39,739 bases of DNA from a virus: IMG/VR virus record IMGVR_UViG_3300020411_000542, positions 1 through 39,739 of that record. One strand, 5' to 3'. Below the pieces are notes generated by a model, which was not told the DNA's origin, ran no database searches, and was given only the letters and a program-made list of their open reading frames with translations. The position numbers were made by a program, and so were the translations under genes. Position 1 is the stretch's first letter, and each line of letters starts with the position of its first letter. Below, piece by piece: positions 20,136 to 29,060 of the stretch.

Positions 20136-21992
20136 TTATCCATGTATTTCACCCCAGTTGTCCCCGTGTTCGTAGTCAACTTTATTTGGGACCTCTAGTG
20201 TAACAGCATTCTCCATCACTTCAATTATTTTTTTTGCATGTGATTCGTCTTCAACAGATATATCTAATTCATCATGTATTTGTATATGCGGTATGATACC
20301 TTCTTTGTATAGCTCCAACATAGCTTTCTTAGTCATGTCCGCAGCTGATCCTTGTATTAATTTGTTTAGTGCTTTGTATGTGTAGGCTCTCCTGATCCCC
20401 GGTCCATGTTCCCTGAGTGCTTCTTCGTGAGGCAGTGCTTTGTGCATACCAAACTGGTTTGGTTCCCATAAATGAAACCTGCACAGTCTGCCCAGCAGTG
20501 TCCGTATCTGTCCACGATCCTGTGCTCTGTTAGATGCTTTCTCCATCAACTGTTTTACAAATGGTACACGTGAGTGGTATGTATTAAATAAATCTGCAGC
20601 TTTGTCTTTTGTTACACCTAATTCTGCTTGTAGTTTAGCTTTACCCATACCATAAAATAATCCAAGGTTAATTGTCTTTGCTTGTGTTCTAGGTATGTCT
20701 GCCATGTCTGCAACAGTCTGGTGAAAGTCTGAACTAGAGTCATTGCTATATGCATCGACCACATCATAGACAGAGGGTAATTTATACAAAGAAGCATAAT
20801 GCACTACCAGCCTAGGTTCTTGCTGAGAATAGTCAAATACACCCCATCTATGACCCTCCTCGGGTATAAATAATGATCTTATCTTAGGTCCAAGGTCTTT
20901 GTTTCTAGCTGGTATCTGCTGTAGATTCGGATTCTGGTAGGAGAACCTACCAGTTACCGTGCCACCCCCAGCGTTACGTAATTGATTTATCTCTGCATGT
21001 ATTCTACCTTTGTGTTCGTAACGTAGAATAGAATCCAAGAATGTTGTGTGTGCTTTGTTAATCTCTCTTGCTTGTGCTATCATCTTAACAACAGGGTGCT
21101 CGTGTTCTTGTAAAAAGTTTTTTGTAAAAGATGGTGATGCAGTTTTTTCTGTACGTGGGTATTCTAATCTTAATATATCAAATACATTTGCTATAGATCT
21201 AGCTGCCCAGATTTGTGTATCTATATTTGTTTCACCTTTTATTTTATGTAGTAATTCTTTTTCTTGTGCTATCAATTCTTTTTTCATTGCATGAGCTCGT
21301 TCTATATCTACACGCACACCTTTGAATCTCATGTCAACCAGGCAATGAAACAGATCAGATTCTAAATCAAATATATCTTCTAGGTCCTGATTAATAATTT
21401 CTTTTTTCATCTCTTGCCAAAGACCTAACGTTACTTCAGCATCACGTTCTGCATACGCACCAACATGCATCGCAGGTAGTTTGTACATTTCTGATTTTGG
21501 ATCTATGCCCCACTCTTCTGCAGCTTCTGCAAGTGCAGCTTCGTTCTTACCATAACCAAGATAGTGCCAAGATAAACTATTAAGATCGTATCTAAATCTA
21601 TTCTCATCGGTCAACGCTGCAGCTATCATAGTGCAGGCTATGTCACCATTTATTTTAAATCCCATTGCCCGCAACCAACAGACATCATACATTGCATTGT
21701 GAAAAACTTTGGTGCATGGTGATTCTAAAATATCTTTTAACCAGGACATAACTCTTGATCTATCCATGTTACCACCACCTTCGTGTGCAATAGGAAAATA
21801 TCCTTTGAAGTGTTTTGTAGCAACAGCAATACCAATAACCTCACCATTCTTTATAACAGAACCAGATCCTTTCTTTAACAGGTCTGGATCTTTTGTCTCC
21901 AGGTCAATGGCTATCTCATCTACATGACGTAAGTCAGGAAATTCACTAGGTTTTACCCATTCTGTTTGTGCTTCAAACTTAGGAATTTTCAC
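20136..21992 (-). CDS. polA: DNA polymerase, family A (PolA), Leu at O-helix 762 site
   Basis: 618 residues from a GTG at 21990-21992, which has AGAGGG 6 bases upstream and gives the family-like start VKIPKFEAQTEW. 3'-5' exonuclease: DLE at 30-32, Asn99/Asp103, Tyr180/Asp184. Polymerase: motif A FDYSQQEP (Asp387), motif B RTQAKTINLGLFYG (Arg435, Lys439, Leu443, Tyr447), motif C HDE at 573-575. Leu443 corresponds to Phe762 of E. coli Pol I, a position linked to phage lifestyle in marine viruses; Tyr766 is kept. It copies phage DNA and proofreads. No 5' nuclease domain. Confidence 0.95.
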   Translation of the reverse strand: MKIPKFEAQTEWVKPSEFPDLRHVDEIAIDLETKDPDLLKKGSGSVIKNGEVIGIAVATKHFKGYFPIAHEGGGNMDRSRVMSWLKDILESPCTKVFHNAMYDVCWLRAMGFKINGDIACTMIAAALTDENRFRYDLNSLSWHYLGYGKNEAALAEAAEEWGIDPKSEMYKLPAMHVGAYAERDAEVTLGLWQEMKKEIINQDLEDIFDLESDLFHCLVDMRFKGVRVDIERAHAMKKELIAQEKELLHKIKGETNIDTQIWAARSIANVFDILRLEYPRTEKTASPSFTKNFLQEHEHPVVKMIAQAREINKAHTTFLDSILRYEHKGRIHAEINQLRNAGGGTVTGRFSYQNPNLQQIPARNKDLGPKIRSLFIPEEGHRWGVFDYSQQEPRLVVHYASLYKLPSVYDVVDAYSNDSSSDFHQTVADMADIPRTQAKTINLGLFYGMGKAKLQAELGVTKDKAADLFNTYHSRVPFVKQLMEKASNRAQDRGQIRTLLGRLCRFHLWEPNQFGMHKALPHEEALREHGPGIRRAYTYKALNKLIQGSAADMTKKAMLELYKEGIIPHIQIHDELDISVEDESHAKKIIEVMENAVTLEVPNKVDYEHGDNWGEIHG

Positions 21993-22200
21993 TGTAGTCC
22001 CTCTCAATAATCATTTCTAAAAAATGTATGGCTTTCAATATATCTTCCTTCCCATTCTTGTCGCGATGACGAATAATATATTTTATAGCACAACCCTCAG
22101 GATATAGCAATTCATTCTCAACTACAAACTTACTTGGCTGTATTTTATATTTTTGATAATGTGATCCTCCGTGCTGCTTATCCCAAACTTTCGATGTCAT
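21979..22200 (-). CDS. DUF3310-type protein
   Basis: 73 residues with the family signature WDKQHGGSHYQKYKIQP, CAIKYIIRHRDKNGKEDI and KAIHFLEMII. It is a widespread phage protein, sometimes called a nucleotide kinase without firm proof. It overlaps the helicase gene by 23 bases and the polymerase gene by 14, in the replication operon. Confidence 0.88.
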   Translation of the reverse strand: MTSKVWDKQHGGSHYQKYKIQPSKFVVENELLYPEGCAIKYIIRHRDKNGKEDILKAIHFLEMIIERDYSENS

Positions 22201-23671
22201 AACCTTGATCCTCCTTTTTTGCTGCCATGATGTACAGATTTTGTTTCGTTCTTGTTACACCCACATACCAAACTCTGTGTTCTTCGTCTTGTTTGTCAGT
22301 GCTTTTTTCTAATGCCTCTCGTATTGTTTTTGTATTGTCTAATATTAATAATACATTATCTGCTTCACCACCTTTTGCAGAGTGTATTGTAGATAATTTT
22401 ACTCTTGGGTCCTTTCTTAATTCTTCTCCATTGCTTAACATCTCTCGTATATATAAACACTCTTCATAGTCAGATGTAAACTCATCATACCATGGTATAT
22501 TTTTATCATAACCAAACTCTTCAAGATTGTACATTCTTTCTTCTGTTAATTCTTCATCAGTGCTAGTGTACTCAAATATATCTTTTACCTCTGGTAGAGA
22601 TAAGTCATTACCTTTCTGCCATCGTATGTAGTTTAGAATGGTTCTAAACAAGGTTACCTTGTAACTTTTTCTATCTTTGTATTCAAAATAAATACCACGT
22701 TCTTTTAAAAAAGGTTTAAGTCTATTTAGTTTGTCATTGTATCTGGCCAGCACCAACCAATTACCCTCGTCCAGTGGCACGTCTTCAAGGTTACAGACAT
22801 AATTTACATCACCAACTTCTTTTCTTGCTTGCCATTGTTTTTTAATTCTTCTGTCATCTGGTATTAAATTTAATATCTTATCTGCTATGTCCTGTACCTT
22901 TAATGGAACTCTGTAAGATTGTGGCAAAATTATGTCTTTCTTTGAAAACTTTTGTTGAAATTTTTTTACATCTGCACCTGCCCAGCCATAAATTGCTTGA
23001 TCATCATCGCCTGCTAATATAATATATTTTGAATTTTTCGTTATAATATCTACCATTTTCCACTGTATTGGTGATAAATCCTGGGCCTCATCAATAAATG
23101 TTATGTCAAAATTTGGACACAATTTGGACACAATAAATTTTTCTATCATGTCTGTAAAATCTACCAGTTGAAAAGATTCTTTGTAATTTTGCACCTCGTC
23201 AGAAATAATTTGTAGTAATCTTTTATCCATATCTTGTGAGTACATGTCAGTGTTATACTCTTCTTCAATAGATATATTTTTTATTCTAGCTGCATTGATT
23301 AAATTAAAATACTCACTGTCAGAATTTATAAATCCAGTGGACTCTTCACCATTAGAATAAACTGTAACTTCTATACCTAATTTTTTACCTATATCTTCGT
23401 AGTGTTCGTCCTGCATAACCTGTGCTTTTTTCATACCGAGTTGATTAAAAGCAAAAGAGTGTAGTGTCCTAAAATGTTTAAGATCTTTTCTTTCAAATGC
23501 TGTGTGATAGTCTAGCATTCTATCTATAGCTTCGTTTGCAGCTTTAGTTGTAAATGCAAAATATCCTATCTTATCTATGGGTGTACCTAGTTTTAAAAAT
23601 GTTTTAACATATTTTAATAACTTAGTTGTTTTCCCTGTGCCCGGAGGCCCGAATAATTTTCTACTAATCAT
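22178..23671 (-). CDS. UvrD/Rep-like SF1 helicase
   Basis: 497 residues. Walker A GPPGTGKTT (8-16), Q/Ia-type FAFTTKAANEA, motif II DEAQD (194-198), GDDDQAIYGW (221-230), QSYR (251-254) and the C-terminal TIHSAKGGEADNV and WYVGVTR motif VI. This is a 3'-5' DNA translocase typical of repair or replication restart. It starts inside the primase stop (ATGA overlap). Confidence 0.93.
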   Translation of the reverse strand: MISRKLFGPPGTGKTTKLLKYVKTFLKLGTPIDKIGYFAFTTKAANEAIDRMLDYHTAFERKDLKHFRTLHSFAFNQLGMKKAQVMQDEHYEDIGKKLGIEVTVYSNGEESTGFINSDSEYFNLINAARIKNISIEEEYNTDMYSQDMDKRLLQIISDEVQNYKESFQLVDFTDMIEKFIVSKLCPNFDITFIDEAQDLSPIQWKMVDIITKNSKYIILAGDDDQAIYGWAGADVKKFQQKFSKKDIILPQSYRVPLKVQDIADKILNLIPDDRRIKKQWQARKEVGDVNYVCNLEDVPLDEGNWLVLARYNDKLNRLKPFLKERGIYFEYKDRKSYKVTLFRTILNYIRWQKGNDLSLPEVKDIFEYTSTDEELTEERMYNLEEFGYDKNIPWYDEFTSDYEECLYIREMLSNGEELRKDPRVKLSTIHSAKGGEADNVLLILDNTKTIREALEKSTDKQDEEHRVWYVGVTRTKQNLYIMAAKKEDQGYDIESLG

Positions 23672-25299
23672 ATTATGTCCGTCTTATGTTTTGTCTTAGT
23701 GTGGTGTATAGGTACCTCTTCAAAAGATTTTATATTTATCTGTATAATATTCTTAGTTGATGAATGGTATTTACCTGCTTCTTTTGACGGAAATCTTTTT
23801 TGTTCTAAAAATTCTATCTCACATTCTTGATACAATACCTGCATCATACGTCCTGTTTTATCTTCACTATATTTCCAATTCTTTGCCTTTAACTTGTCAT
23901 AAAATTTATCAAACTTAAAGAATGCGTAGTCGTCCTCTATCAATACAGACCCAGTTTTAAATGCAGCATCACTTGTAGCTTTTGGTCCGTTTATCTTTGC
24001 ATGTATTACATCATGTAGTTTTTCTTTTGGTGATGTACCAACCGGTGGCTGCACAACTTTCTGTGTCTGATACAATGCATCCATTACAGCTTGCTCTTCA
24101 TCGTTCTTAATTAATGGCGGTAAAAATCCTGCAGCTTTTGATATTGAGTTACGTCTTTTACGTTGATCGTTTAAATGTTCTACATTCTTACAGTGCACTG
24201 TAGCTGTACCAATACCATCTGGTTTTGTTACATCGAATTCGTATTCTGGTTCTGGATCTAGGTCTATCTTTTTTAGATTTGTTAATACAGGATAAGAACC
24301 TTTTGATCCTGCCAATACTCCAAACTTTTTCTTAACACATATACCTTTCTTACAATTCTCACTTAATGGACTCTGTGTGCAGGTATATCCTTTGGAGCTT
24401 CTGTTCCAAGATTTTACTTTTGCATTTAAAAACTTTTGATCCCACGCATTCGCATGTACGCCAGCAAAATATTTTACCGGTGCATTCATAACTTTCTGTT
24501 GCCAGTTGTCTGGATATTTCATCTTAACCATGACATGATAGTTATACATAAATCTATCTTTGCCATCAAAGTTTTCATTCTTAGATAATTTAGATATTGC
24601 TGCTAGACATGGTGGACCCTCTGTAAACTCTTCGTCTACACCTTCCATACTTTTGTGTTCAATTTCTTCTGTAATTCCTTTCAGTCTTTCTTTTGTAACC
24701 AGGTTTGCACTGATTACTTTCATAAATTCTTGTAGTGTAAATGGTGTGCCATCTACGTTTAAAGCTTTACGTTCCTCTCCGAAGTATGGTAGATTTATAA
24801 ATTGTCCTGGTCTAAGTTGACCTGTTTCACTATCTTTTGTTAACTGTGTTTGTTTTGGAAATATCTCTGTGTCTTGTTTAAGTCCAAACAAGGATAATAG
24901 ATTTGTAAGAAAAGATTTTACAGTTTTAGAATCTGTAAAGTCATTTAAAAATAAAAATAAATGTAACCCACCACTTTTAGATTCTACTGGTAGTAAAGGT
25001 AATTCGTATTGTTGTATAATATCTATGTAATCTTTTTTATTAAAATCAGCATAGTCTTTTGGATCTATATCTATGACTCCAAACTTAACTTCAGAATCCT
25101 CTGTGCAAGGTTGTATACCTATTGACAGTTTACCTTCTAAGTGTTGCTGATAAATATCTTTAGTAAGTTCTTCAAAGTTCCACCTGTATACAGGTTTCTT
25201 TTTACCTGTTTCAGGATCGACTTTAGAGTCCTGGTGATTAAAGTCAGCTACACCGTAGGCATTTCTATATCCATTAAAAAATTCTATGTATTTTTCCAT
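23668..25299 (-). CDS. archaeo-eukaryotic-type primase (TOTE-like)
   Basis: 543 residues. The N-terminal half has the AEP metal motif VIDID (Asp77, Asp79) and the following SKSGGLHLFLFL (Ser109, His113), as in TOTE-type primases. A Cys-rich stretch around 315-332 (CTQSPLSENCKKGICVKKKF) suggests a zinc site, and the C-terminal third is a separate helical domain that may aid helicase or template contact. It probably makes RNA or DNA primers for PolA. The ATG has no clear ribosome site; a hairpin lies just upstream. Confidence 0.85.
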   Translation of the reverse strand: MEKYIEFFNGYRNAYGVADFNHQDSKVDPETGKKKPVYRWNFEELTKDIYQQHLEGKLSIGIQPCTEDSEVKFGVIDIDPKDYADFNKKDYIDIIQQYELPLLPVESKSGGLHLFLFLNDFTDSKTVKSFLTNLLSLFGLKQDTEIFPKQTQLTKDSETGQLRPGQFINLPYFGEERKALNVDGTPFTLQEFMKVISANLVTKERLKGITEEIEHKSMEGVDEEFTEGPPCLAAISKLSKNENFDGKDRFMYNYHVMVKMKYPDNWQQKVMNAPVKYFAGVHANAWDQKFLNAKVKSWNRSSKGYTCTQSPLSENCKKGICVKKKFGVLAGSKGSYPVLTNLKKIDLDPEPEYEFDVTKPDGIGTATVHCKNVEHLNDQRKRRNSISKAAGFLPPLIKNDEEQAVMDALYQTQKVVQPPVGTSPKEKLHDVIHAKINGPKATSDAAFKTGSVLIEDDYAFFKFDKFYDKLKAKNWKYSEDKTGRMMQVLYQECEIEFLEQKRFPSKEAGKYHSSTKNIIQINIKSFEEVPIHHTKTKHKTDII

Positions 25300-25308
25300 A
25301 ACTGTTTA

Positions 25309-25340
25309 TGTGGGCCACTCAGTCTCCCGCTTGGCCCACA
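25309..25340 (-). promoter_or_regulatory. hairpin upstream of the primase gene
   Basis: TGTGGGCCA (25309-25317) and TGGCCCACA (25332-25340) make a perfect 9-bp stem with a 14-base loop 9 bases before the primase ATG on the minus strand. No U-tract follows, so attenuation, RNA processing or translation control is more likely than full termination. Confidence 0.5.
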
Positions 25341-25363
25341 GTGTGCACATATTCCCTTAGGAA

Positions 25364-26125
25364 TTATATAATGCTAGCTTGGTCCTTTGGTTTATCTTCG
25401 CCATGTTTAGCTTTAACACTTCCTTTAGAAATGTTTTCACTAAATGCTTTAGCTTGATCGTAAAGACCTTTATCAGTTACTGGGCCAACTTTACTAACTT
25501 CCCAACCAAACCAAGTGCCTTTATCGTTTGACATTTGAGTAGTTTTTAGTTTGTAAATGTGGCTGAAAGATGCCGGTGTAAACATTCCGTTTGCACCTTT
25601 CATTTTAATACCAGACATCATTGAGTTCCACTTTCTACTAATTTTTAATTGAGTAGACTTCATAGAAATCAAAGCTGTCGATGGACTATCTCCCGATACT
25701 ATAACAAAGTGAGATGCAGTCTTTTCAATATAATTACCATTTGGTAATCTATCTTTATAGTTCGCATCTGGTTTTGTTTTGGACATGATATCAGAAGATG
25801 AATCATAGATTGCAATTGGTGCACCTAGACCTTCTCCTCTATCTTTCCATTCAATGTACTCCAACTTGTAAAAGCATGGAATAACATCGATACCTTTCAC
25901 TCCATCATAGAGTTCTCCAGAAACAGAATTGAATATCATTCCTGGTTCTGCACCTTCGACATACTTACCATCACGTTTATTAACTTCTGGTGAGAGTTGT
26001 CCAAGGATTTTTAGAAAAGGCAGGGCAAGATCTTCTTGACCTATTGTACCCAAACCTTTTGCTGCATCGTCTTCAAACATATTTGCTGGAAGACCTGCAG
26101 ACTTTTTCTCTGCTACTTGGTTCAT
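25364..26125 (-). CDS. 253-residue conserved replication-region protein
   Basis: GAGGAG lies 9 bases upstream. Motifs such as LALPFLKILGQLSPEVNKRD, GELYDGVKGIDVIPCFYKLE, NGNYIEKTASHFVIVSGD and STALISMKSTQLKISRKWNS mark a family I remember from podoviruses with PolA genes; it is often left unnamed. A mixed alpha/beta fold and position between the primase and a coiled-coil protein suggest single-strand DNA or recombination work, but the SSB-type acidic tail is absent (ends KDQASII). Confidence 0.8.
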   Translation of the reverse strand: MNQVAEKKSAGLPANMFEDDAAKGLGTIGQEDLALPFLKILGQLSPEVNKRDGKYVEGAEPGMIFNSVSGELYDGVKGIDVIPCFYKLEYIEWKDRGEGLGAPIAIYDSSSDIMSKTKPDANYKDRLPNGNYIEKTASHFVIVSGDSPSTALISMKSTQLKISRKWNSMMSGIKMKGANGMFTPASFSHIYKLKTTQMSNDKGTWFGWEVSKVGPVTDKGLYDQAKAFSENISKGSVKAKHGEDKPKDQASII

Positions 26126-26127
26126 GT

Positions 26128-26682
26128 TTATTTACTCCTCGTTACTTTGGTCCTGTTTCCTGCGAACACATTAAATAGATCAGAGGGCATCTCTTGTCCA
26201 GATTCTAGACGCTCTCTGACCAATGCTTTGAGAGTCATGGGTTCGACCTTTAGTTTCTGGACAGGTTCGTACCCTTGACCCTTCGCAAGGTTTGCATATT
26301 CGCTCGCCTTGTTATCTTCGTTACGACCAAAGGAAACTGTAATCTCATTTTTAATAAGATCACCCAGGCCGTTTTCTCGAAGCCATGTATAAGCTGCTTC
26401 TTTATTAGCTACTGTAATAGAAGCACCATAAACTGGTTTTACTTCAACTGAAGAACCATCTGCTAGTTTTAATGTAGAGATGTTCATCTCTTGCATCATA
26501 GTAGGTATAACCTCACCAGAAACTAAATCGATATGTCTCTTCAGTTCTTTTAATTCTTTTTCTTTTTCTACAAGATCGTCTTCTAATTTTTTTAGTTTAA
26601 CGACTTGATCTGATAATGACTTTGCATCACCGACTGAGTTTAGATCTTCTCTTTGATCTGCCTCAAAATTTATATCACTCAT
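26128..26682 (-). CDS. 184-residue coiled-coil replication-region protein
   Basis: AAGGAG upstream. Residues 23-52 form a strong coiled coil (SDQVVKLKKLEDDLVEKEKE). The rest has LKLADGSSVEVKPVYGASIT, GLGDLIKNEITVSFGR and EPMTLKALVRERLESGQEMP, conserved in a family remembered from marine podoviruses. Possibly a multimeric DNA-associated factor. Always seen, in my memory, beside the 253-residue protein. Function unknown. Confidence 0.8.
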   Translation of the reverse strand: MSDINFEADQREDLNSVGDAKSLSDQVVKLKKLEDDLVEKEKELKELKRHIDLVSGEVIPTMMQEMNISTLKLADGSSVEVKPVYGASITVANKEAAYTWLRENGLGDLIKNEITVSFGRNEDNKASEYANLAKGQGYEPVQKLKVEPMTLKALVRERLESGQEMPSDLFNVFAGNRTKVTRSK

Positions 26683-27031
26683 TTATCTCTCCTTTCTCAT
26701 ATAGATTAATTTTAATAGGATAGTATTTTCTTTCTTGTCTATCCCATTTGAGTAAATTATATTTTCCATTTGTAATATCAGATACAATAGAACATGCAAC
26801 ACCTATAATAGCAGGATCACCTGTTAACAATAAATAATCATCAGGTCTAAAATCTTTTAAAAGTTTTCTTAATTTAAAAATTAATGGACCTGGTGAAAAA
26901 ATTATTTGTGAAAGTTCTGGTAACAACGATTTTATTTCACCGTATTCTCTAGCACCTACAATATTTATCTTAGGTGTTCCGGCTTGTGTACCGGGCACGT
27001 CTTGTACTAAATAAACTATTCTTTCTGACAT
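26675..27031 (-). CDS. 118-residue conserved unknown protein, leaderless-type start
   Basis: I chose the ATG at 27029-27031 (MSERIVYLVQDVPGTQAGTP), because the longer frame begins with a TTG that is the -35 box of the promoter. The ATG is 8 bases after TATATT and has no ribosome site. Later parts (LLPELSQIIFSPGPLIFKLR, DDYLLLTGDPAIIGVACSIV) look like a small alpha/beta fold; family remembered from marine phages. First gene of the replication operon. Confidence 0.78.
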   Translation of the reverse strand: MSERIVYLVQDVPGTQAGTPKINIVGAREYGEIKSLLPELSQIIFSPGPLIFKLRKLLKDFRPDDYLLLTGDPAIIGVACSIVSDITNGKYNLLKWDRQERKYYPIKINLYEKGEINE

Positions 27032-27058
27032 TGACAAACAATATAAAGATGTTATATA
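27031..27058 (+). promoter_or_regulatory. plus-strand promoter of the SNF2-helicase gene
   Basis: TTGACA (27031-27036), 16-base spacer, TATATA (27053-27058; TATACT two bases further is also possible). Leader of roughly 20 bases before the ATG at 27088. Confidence 0.55.
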
Positions 27059-27067
27059 CTTTGTCAA
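27040..27067 (-). promoter_or_regulatory. minus-strand leaderless-type promoter of the replication operon
   Basis: Minus-strand TTGACA (27062-27067), 16-base spacer, TATATT (27040-27045), then 8 bases to the ATG at 27031. It shares its DNA with the plus-strand promoter; TTGACAAA (27031-27038) and TTTGTCAA (27060-27067) form exact mirror ends. Confidence 0.65.
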
Positions 27068-27087
27068 TAGAAAGAAGAAAAAATATT

Positions 27088-28521
27088 ATGAATTATAAAT
27101 TTAAAACAAAGCCTTATGCTCATCAGCTAAAAGCTTTAGAAATGTCATGGGATAGACCATACTTTGCATATTTTATGGAGATGGGTACTGGTAAATCTAA
27201 AGTATTAATAGACAATATATCTATGCTTTATGACAATGGTAAGATCAATGGTGTCTTAATTGTGGCACCAAAAGGTGTGGTAAAAAATTGGTATGAGGGT
27301 GAGATACCTACGCACCTTGTTGATCACATAGATTATAAATGTGTGTTGTGGCAATCATTAATTAATGCAAAACAACAAAAAAAATTAGACACTTTGTTTG
27401 AGACAGGTGAAGATCTACACATATTAGTTATGAATGTAGAATCTTTATCTACTAAAAAAGGTTATGATTTTGCGCATAAGTTTTTGTTTTCTCATAGAGC
27501 CATGATGGCTATTGATGAATCTACTACAATAAAAAATCCAAATGCAAAACGTACAAAAAATATATGTCAACTAGGGTTGGCTACCAAATACAATAGAATT
27601 CTTACAGGATCTCCCGTAACAAAATCACCGTTAGATCTATACAAACAATGTGAATTTTTACAGCCAGAGATATTAGGTTTTAGTTCTTATTATGCATTTA
27701 GAACTAGATATGCTGTTATGAGAACAGCAAACTTTAGTGGTAGATCCGTGCAGATTGTGGTGGGTTATAGAAATCTAGATGAATTGTCAGAAAAATTAAA
27801 AGCATTTTCTTATCGTGTATTAAAAGATGAATGTCTAGATCTCCCAAAGAAAACATTTATGAAACGTGAGGTATTGTTGACACCAGAGCAAACAAAAGCA
27901 TATTTACAAATGCAGAAGTTAGCCCATGCTCAACTAGATGGTAAGATGATGACTACAGCTACGGTGTTAACTCAGCTTATGAGATTACAACAGATAACCT
28001 GTGGTCATTTTACGGCTGATGATGGCACCATACATGAGATGCCTAACAATAGAATAGGTGAGTTATTAGATTTATTATATGAGATAGAAGGCAAGGTTGT
28101 TATCTGGGCCCAGTTTCAAAGAGACGTTAATAATATTACAGCAGCTTTACATAACGAATTTGGAGAAGGTTGTTACGTAGATTATTATGGACTCACACCA
28201 CAGGAAGAGAGACAAGAGAATATTAAAAAATTTCAAGACCCTGATTCCGGAGTTCGGTTCTTTGTAGGAACCACACAGACTGGTGGTTATGGTATTACAC
28301 TCACAGCTGCAAGCACTATGATATATTATTCTAATGGTTATGACTTAGAAAAAAGACAACAATCAGAAGCCAGAATAGATCGTATCGGTCAAGAAAAACC
28401 TATGACCTATATAGATATTATATGTGAGAATACTGTGGACACACGTATTGTAAAAGCTTTGCGTAAAAAAGTAGATATAGCAACACAGATAATGGGAGAG
28501 GAGTTGAAAGAATGGATCTAA
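27088..28521 (+). CDS. SNF2-type SF2 helicase/translocase
   Basis: 478 residues from the ATG at 27088 (MNYKFKTKPYAHQLKALEMS); a longer frame upstream crosses the promoter and is not used. Motifs: HQLKA near the start, MGTGKS (32-37), VAPKGVVKNW, AIDESTTIKN (DES at 143-145), LTGSP (172-176), and QSEARIDRIGQ (426-436) near the C-terminus. It is a double-strand DNA translocase type used in replication or recombination by many marine phages. It is on the opposite strand from the other replication genes, with its own promoter. Confidence 0.93.
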   Translation: MNYKFKTKPYAHQLKALEMSWDRPYFAYFMEMGTGKSKVLIDNISMLYDNGKINGVLIVAPKGVVKNWYEGEIPTHLVDHIDYKCVLWQSLINAKQQKKLDTLFETGEDLHILVMNVESLSTKKGYDFAHKFLFSHRAMMAIDESTTIKNPNAKRTKNICQLGLATKYNRILTGSPVTKSPLDLYKQCEFLQPEILGFSSYYAFRTRYAVMRTANFSGRSVQIVVGYRNLDELSEKLKAFSYRVLKDECLDLPKKTFMKREVLLTPEQTKAYLQMQKLAHAQLDGKMMTTATVLTQLMRLQQITCGHFTADDGTIHEMPNNRIGELLDLLYEIEGKVVIWAQFQRDVNNITAALHNEFGEGCYVDYYGLTPQEERQENIKKFQDPDSGVRFFVGTTQTGGYGITLTAASTMIYYSNGYDLEKRQQSEARIDRIGQEKPMTYIDIICENTVDTRIVKALRKKVDIATQIMGEELKEWI

Positions 28522-28592
28522 GACCTGGTGTAGTTATAAGATTTGGATTATGGATAAGTCTTGTTATGTGTTTATTGTGGGTGTTAAATTAA
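28512..28592 (+). CDS. 26-residue membrane peptide
   Basis: ATG at 28512 overlaps the helicase end in another frame. MDLRPGVVIRFGLWISLVMC then LLWVLN is a single hydrophobic helix. It resembles tiny genes I remember after this helicase. Its stop overlaps the convergent endolysin gene by 9 bases. Could be a small membrane regulator; unknown. Confidence 0.5.
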   Translation: MDLRPGVVIRFGLWISLVMCLLWVLN

Positions 28593-29060
28593 ATTTTTAG
28601 CACCACCAAGAACTGGTTTGTATTTTGTTTTACCTTCTGATTTAAATGCGTGTAAATAAGAAGCCCTTGGCGTTCCTTCAATGTAGCTGCAATGTATCCA
28701 CCCGCTGTTAGGTTCACCCGGAGTGTAGAATTCTAATATTAATTGATCGTATGGAAGGTTCTTATGTATCCAGTCTGCAAGCTCTGCATTATCTACGCCT
28801 GGACATTCGAAATCCGCCGCTTCTGCACGGGCATGTTGGCTGTTCTGACTCGAGCCTATGGCTAGGCACAACTCTACGCTACGGAACCCGCTGGTAATCT
28901 TAACTCTGCCGAAGTGGTCACGTACCGGCTGGAGAATATTCTCACATAATAATTTTAATTTTTCTATCTGTTCTGCACTAGGGTTATTATTTATACCTTT
29001 TCTGATTGCAGTATCTGATTTAGTTAATTCTGAAAGTGTAAAGTTACGTGTAAGATTCAT
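28584..29060 (-). CDS. M15-family peptidase, endolysin
   Basis: 158 residues with the metallopeptidase pattern SGFRS (57-61), His76-x6-Asp83 (QHARAEAADFE) and His123 (WIHCSY), the zinc ligands of M15/Peptidase_M15_3 enzymes. It cuts the stem peptides or cross-links of peptidoglycan at lysis. Glu110 (LILEF) could be the catalytic base. It overlaps the small membrane protein gene as ATGA and follows the XhlA-like gene. No secretion signal, so a holin should release it. Confidence 0.9.
   Translation of the reverse strand: MNLTRNFTLSELTKSDTAIRKGINNNPSAEQIEKLKLLCENILQPVRDHFGRVKITSGFRSVELCLAIGSSQNSQHARAEAADFECPGVDNAELADWIHKNLPYDQLILEFYTPGEPNSGWIHCSYIEGTPRASYLHAFKSEGKTKYKPVLGGAKNLI

Noticed and set aside
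26974-27087. Upstream extension of the SNF2 helicase
   Set aside because: It crosses the promoter and the start of the divergent gene; the family-like start is at 27088.
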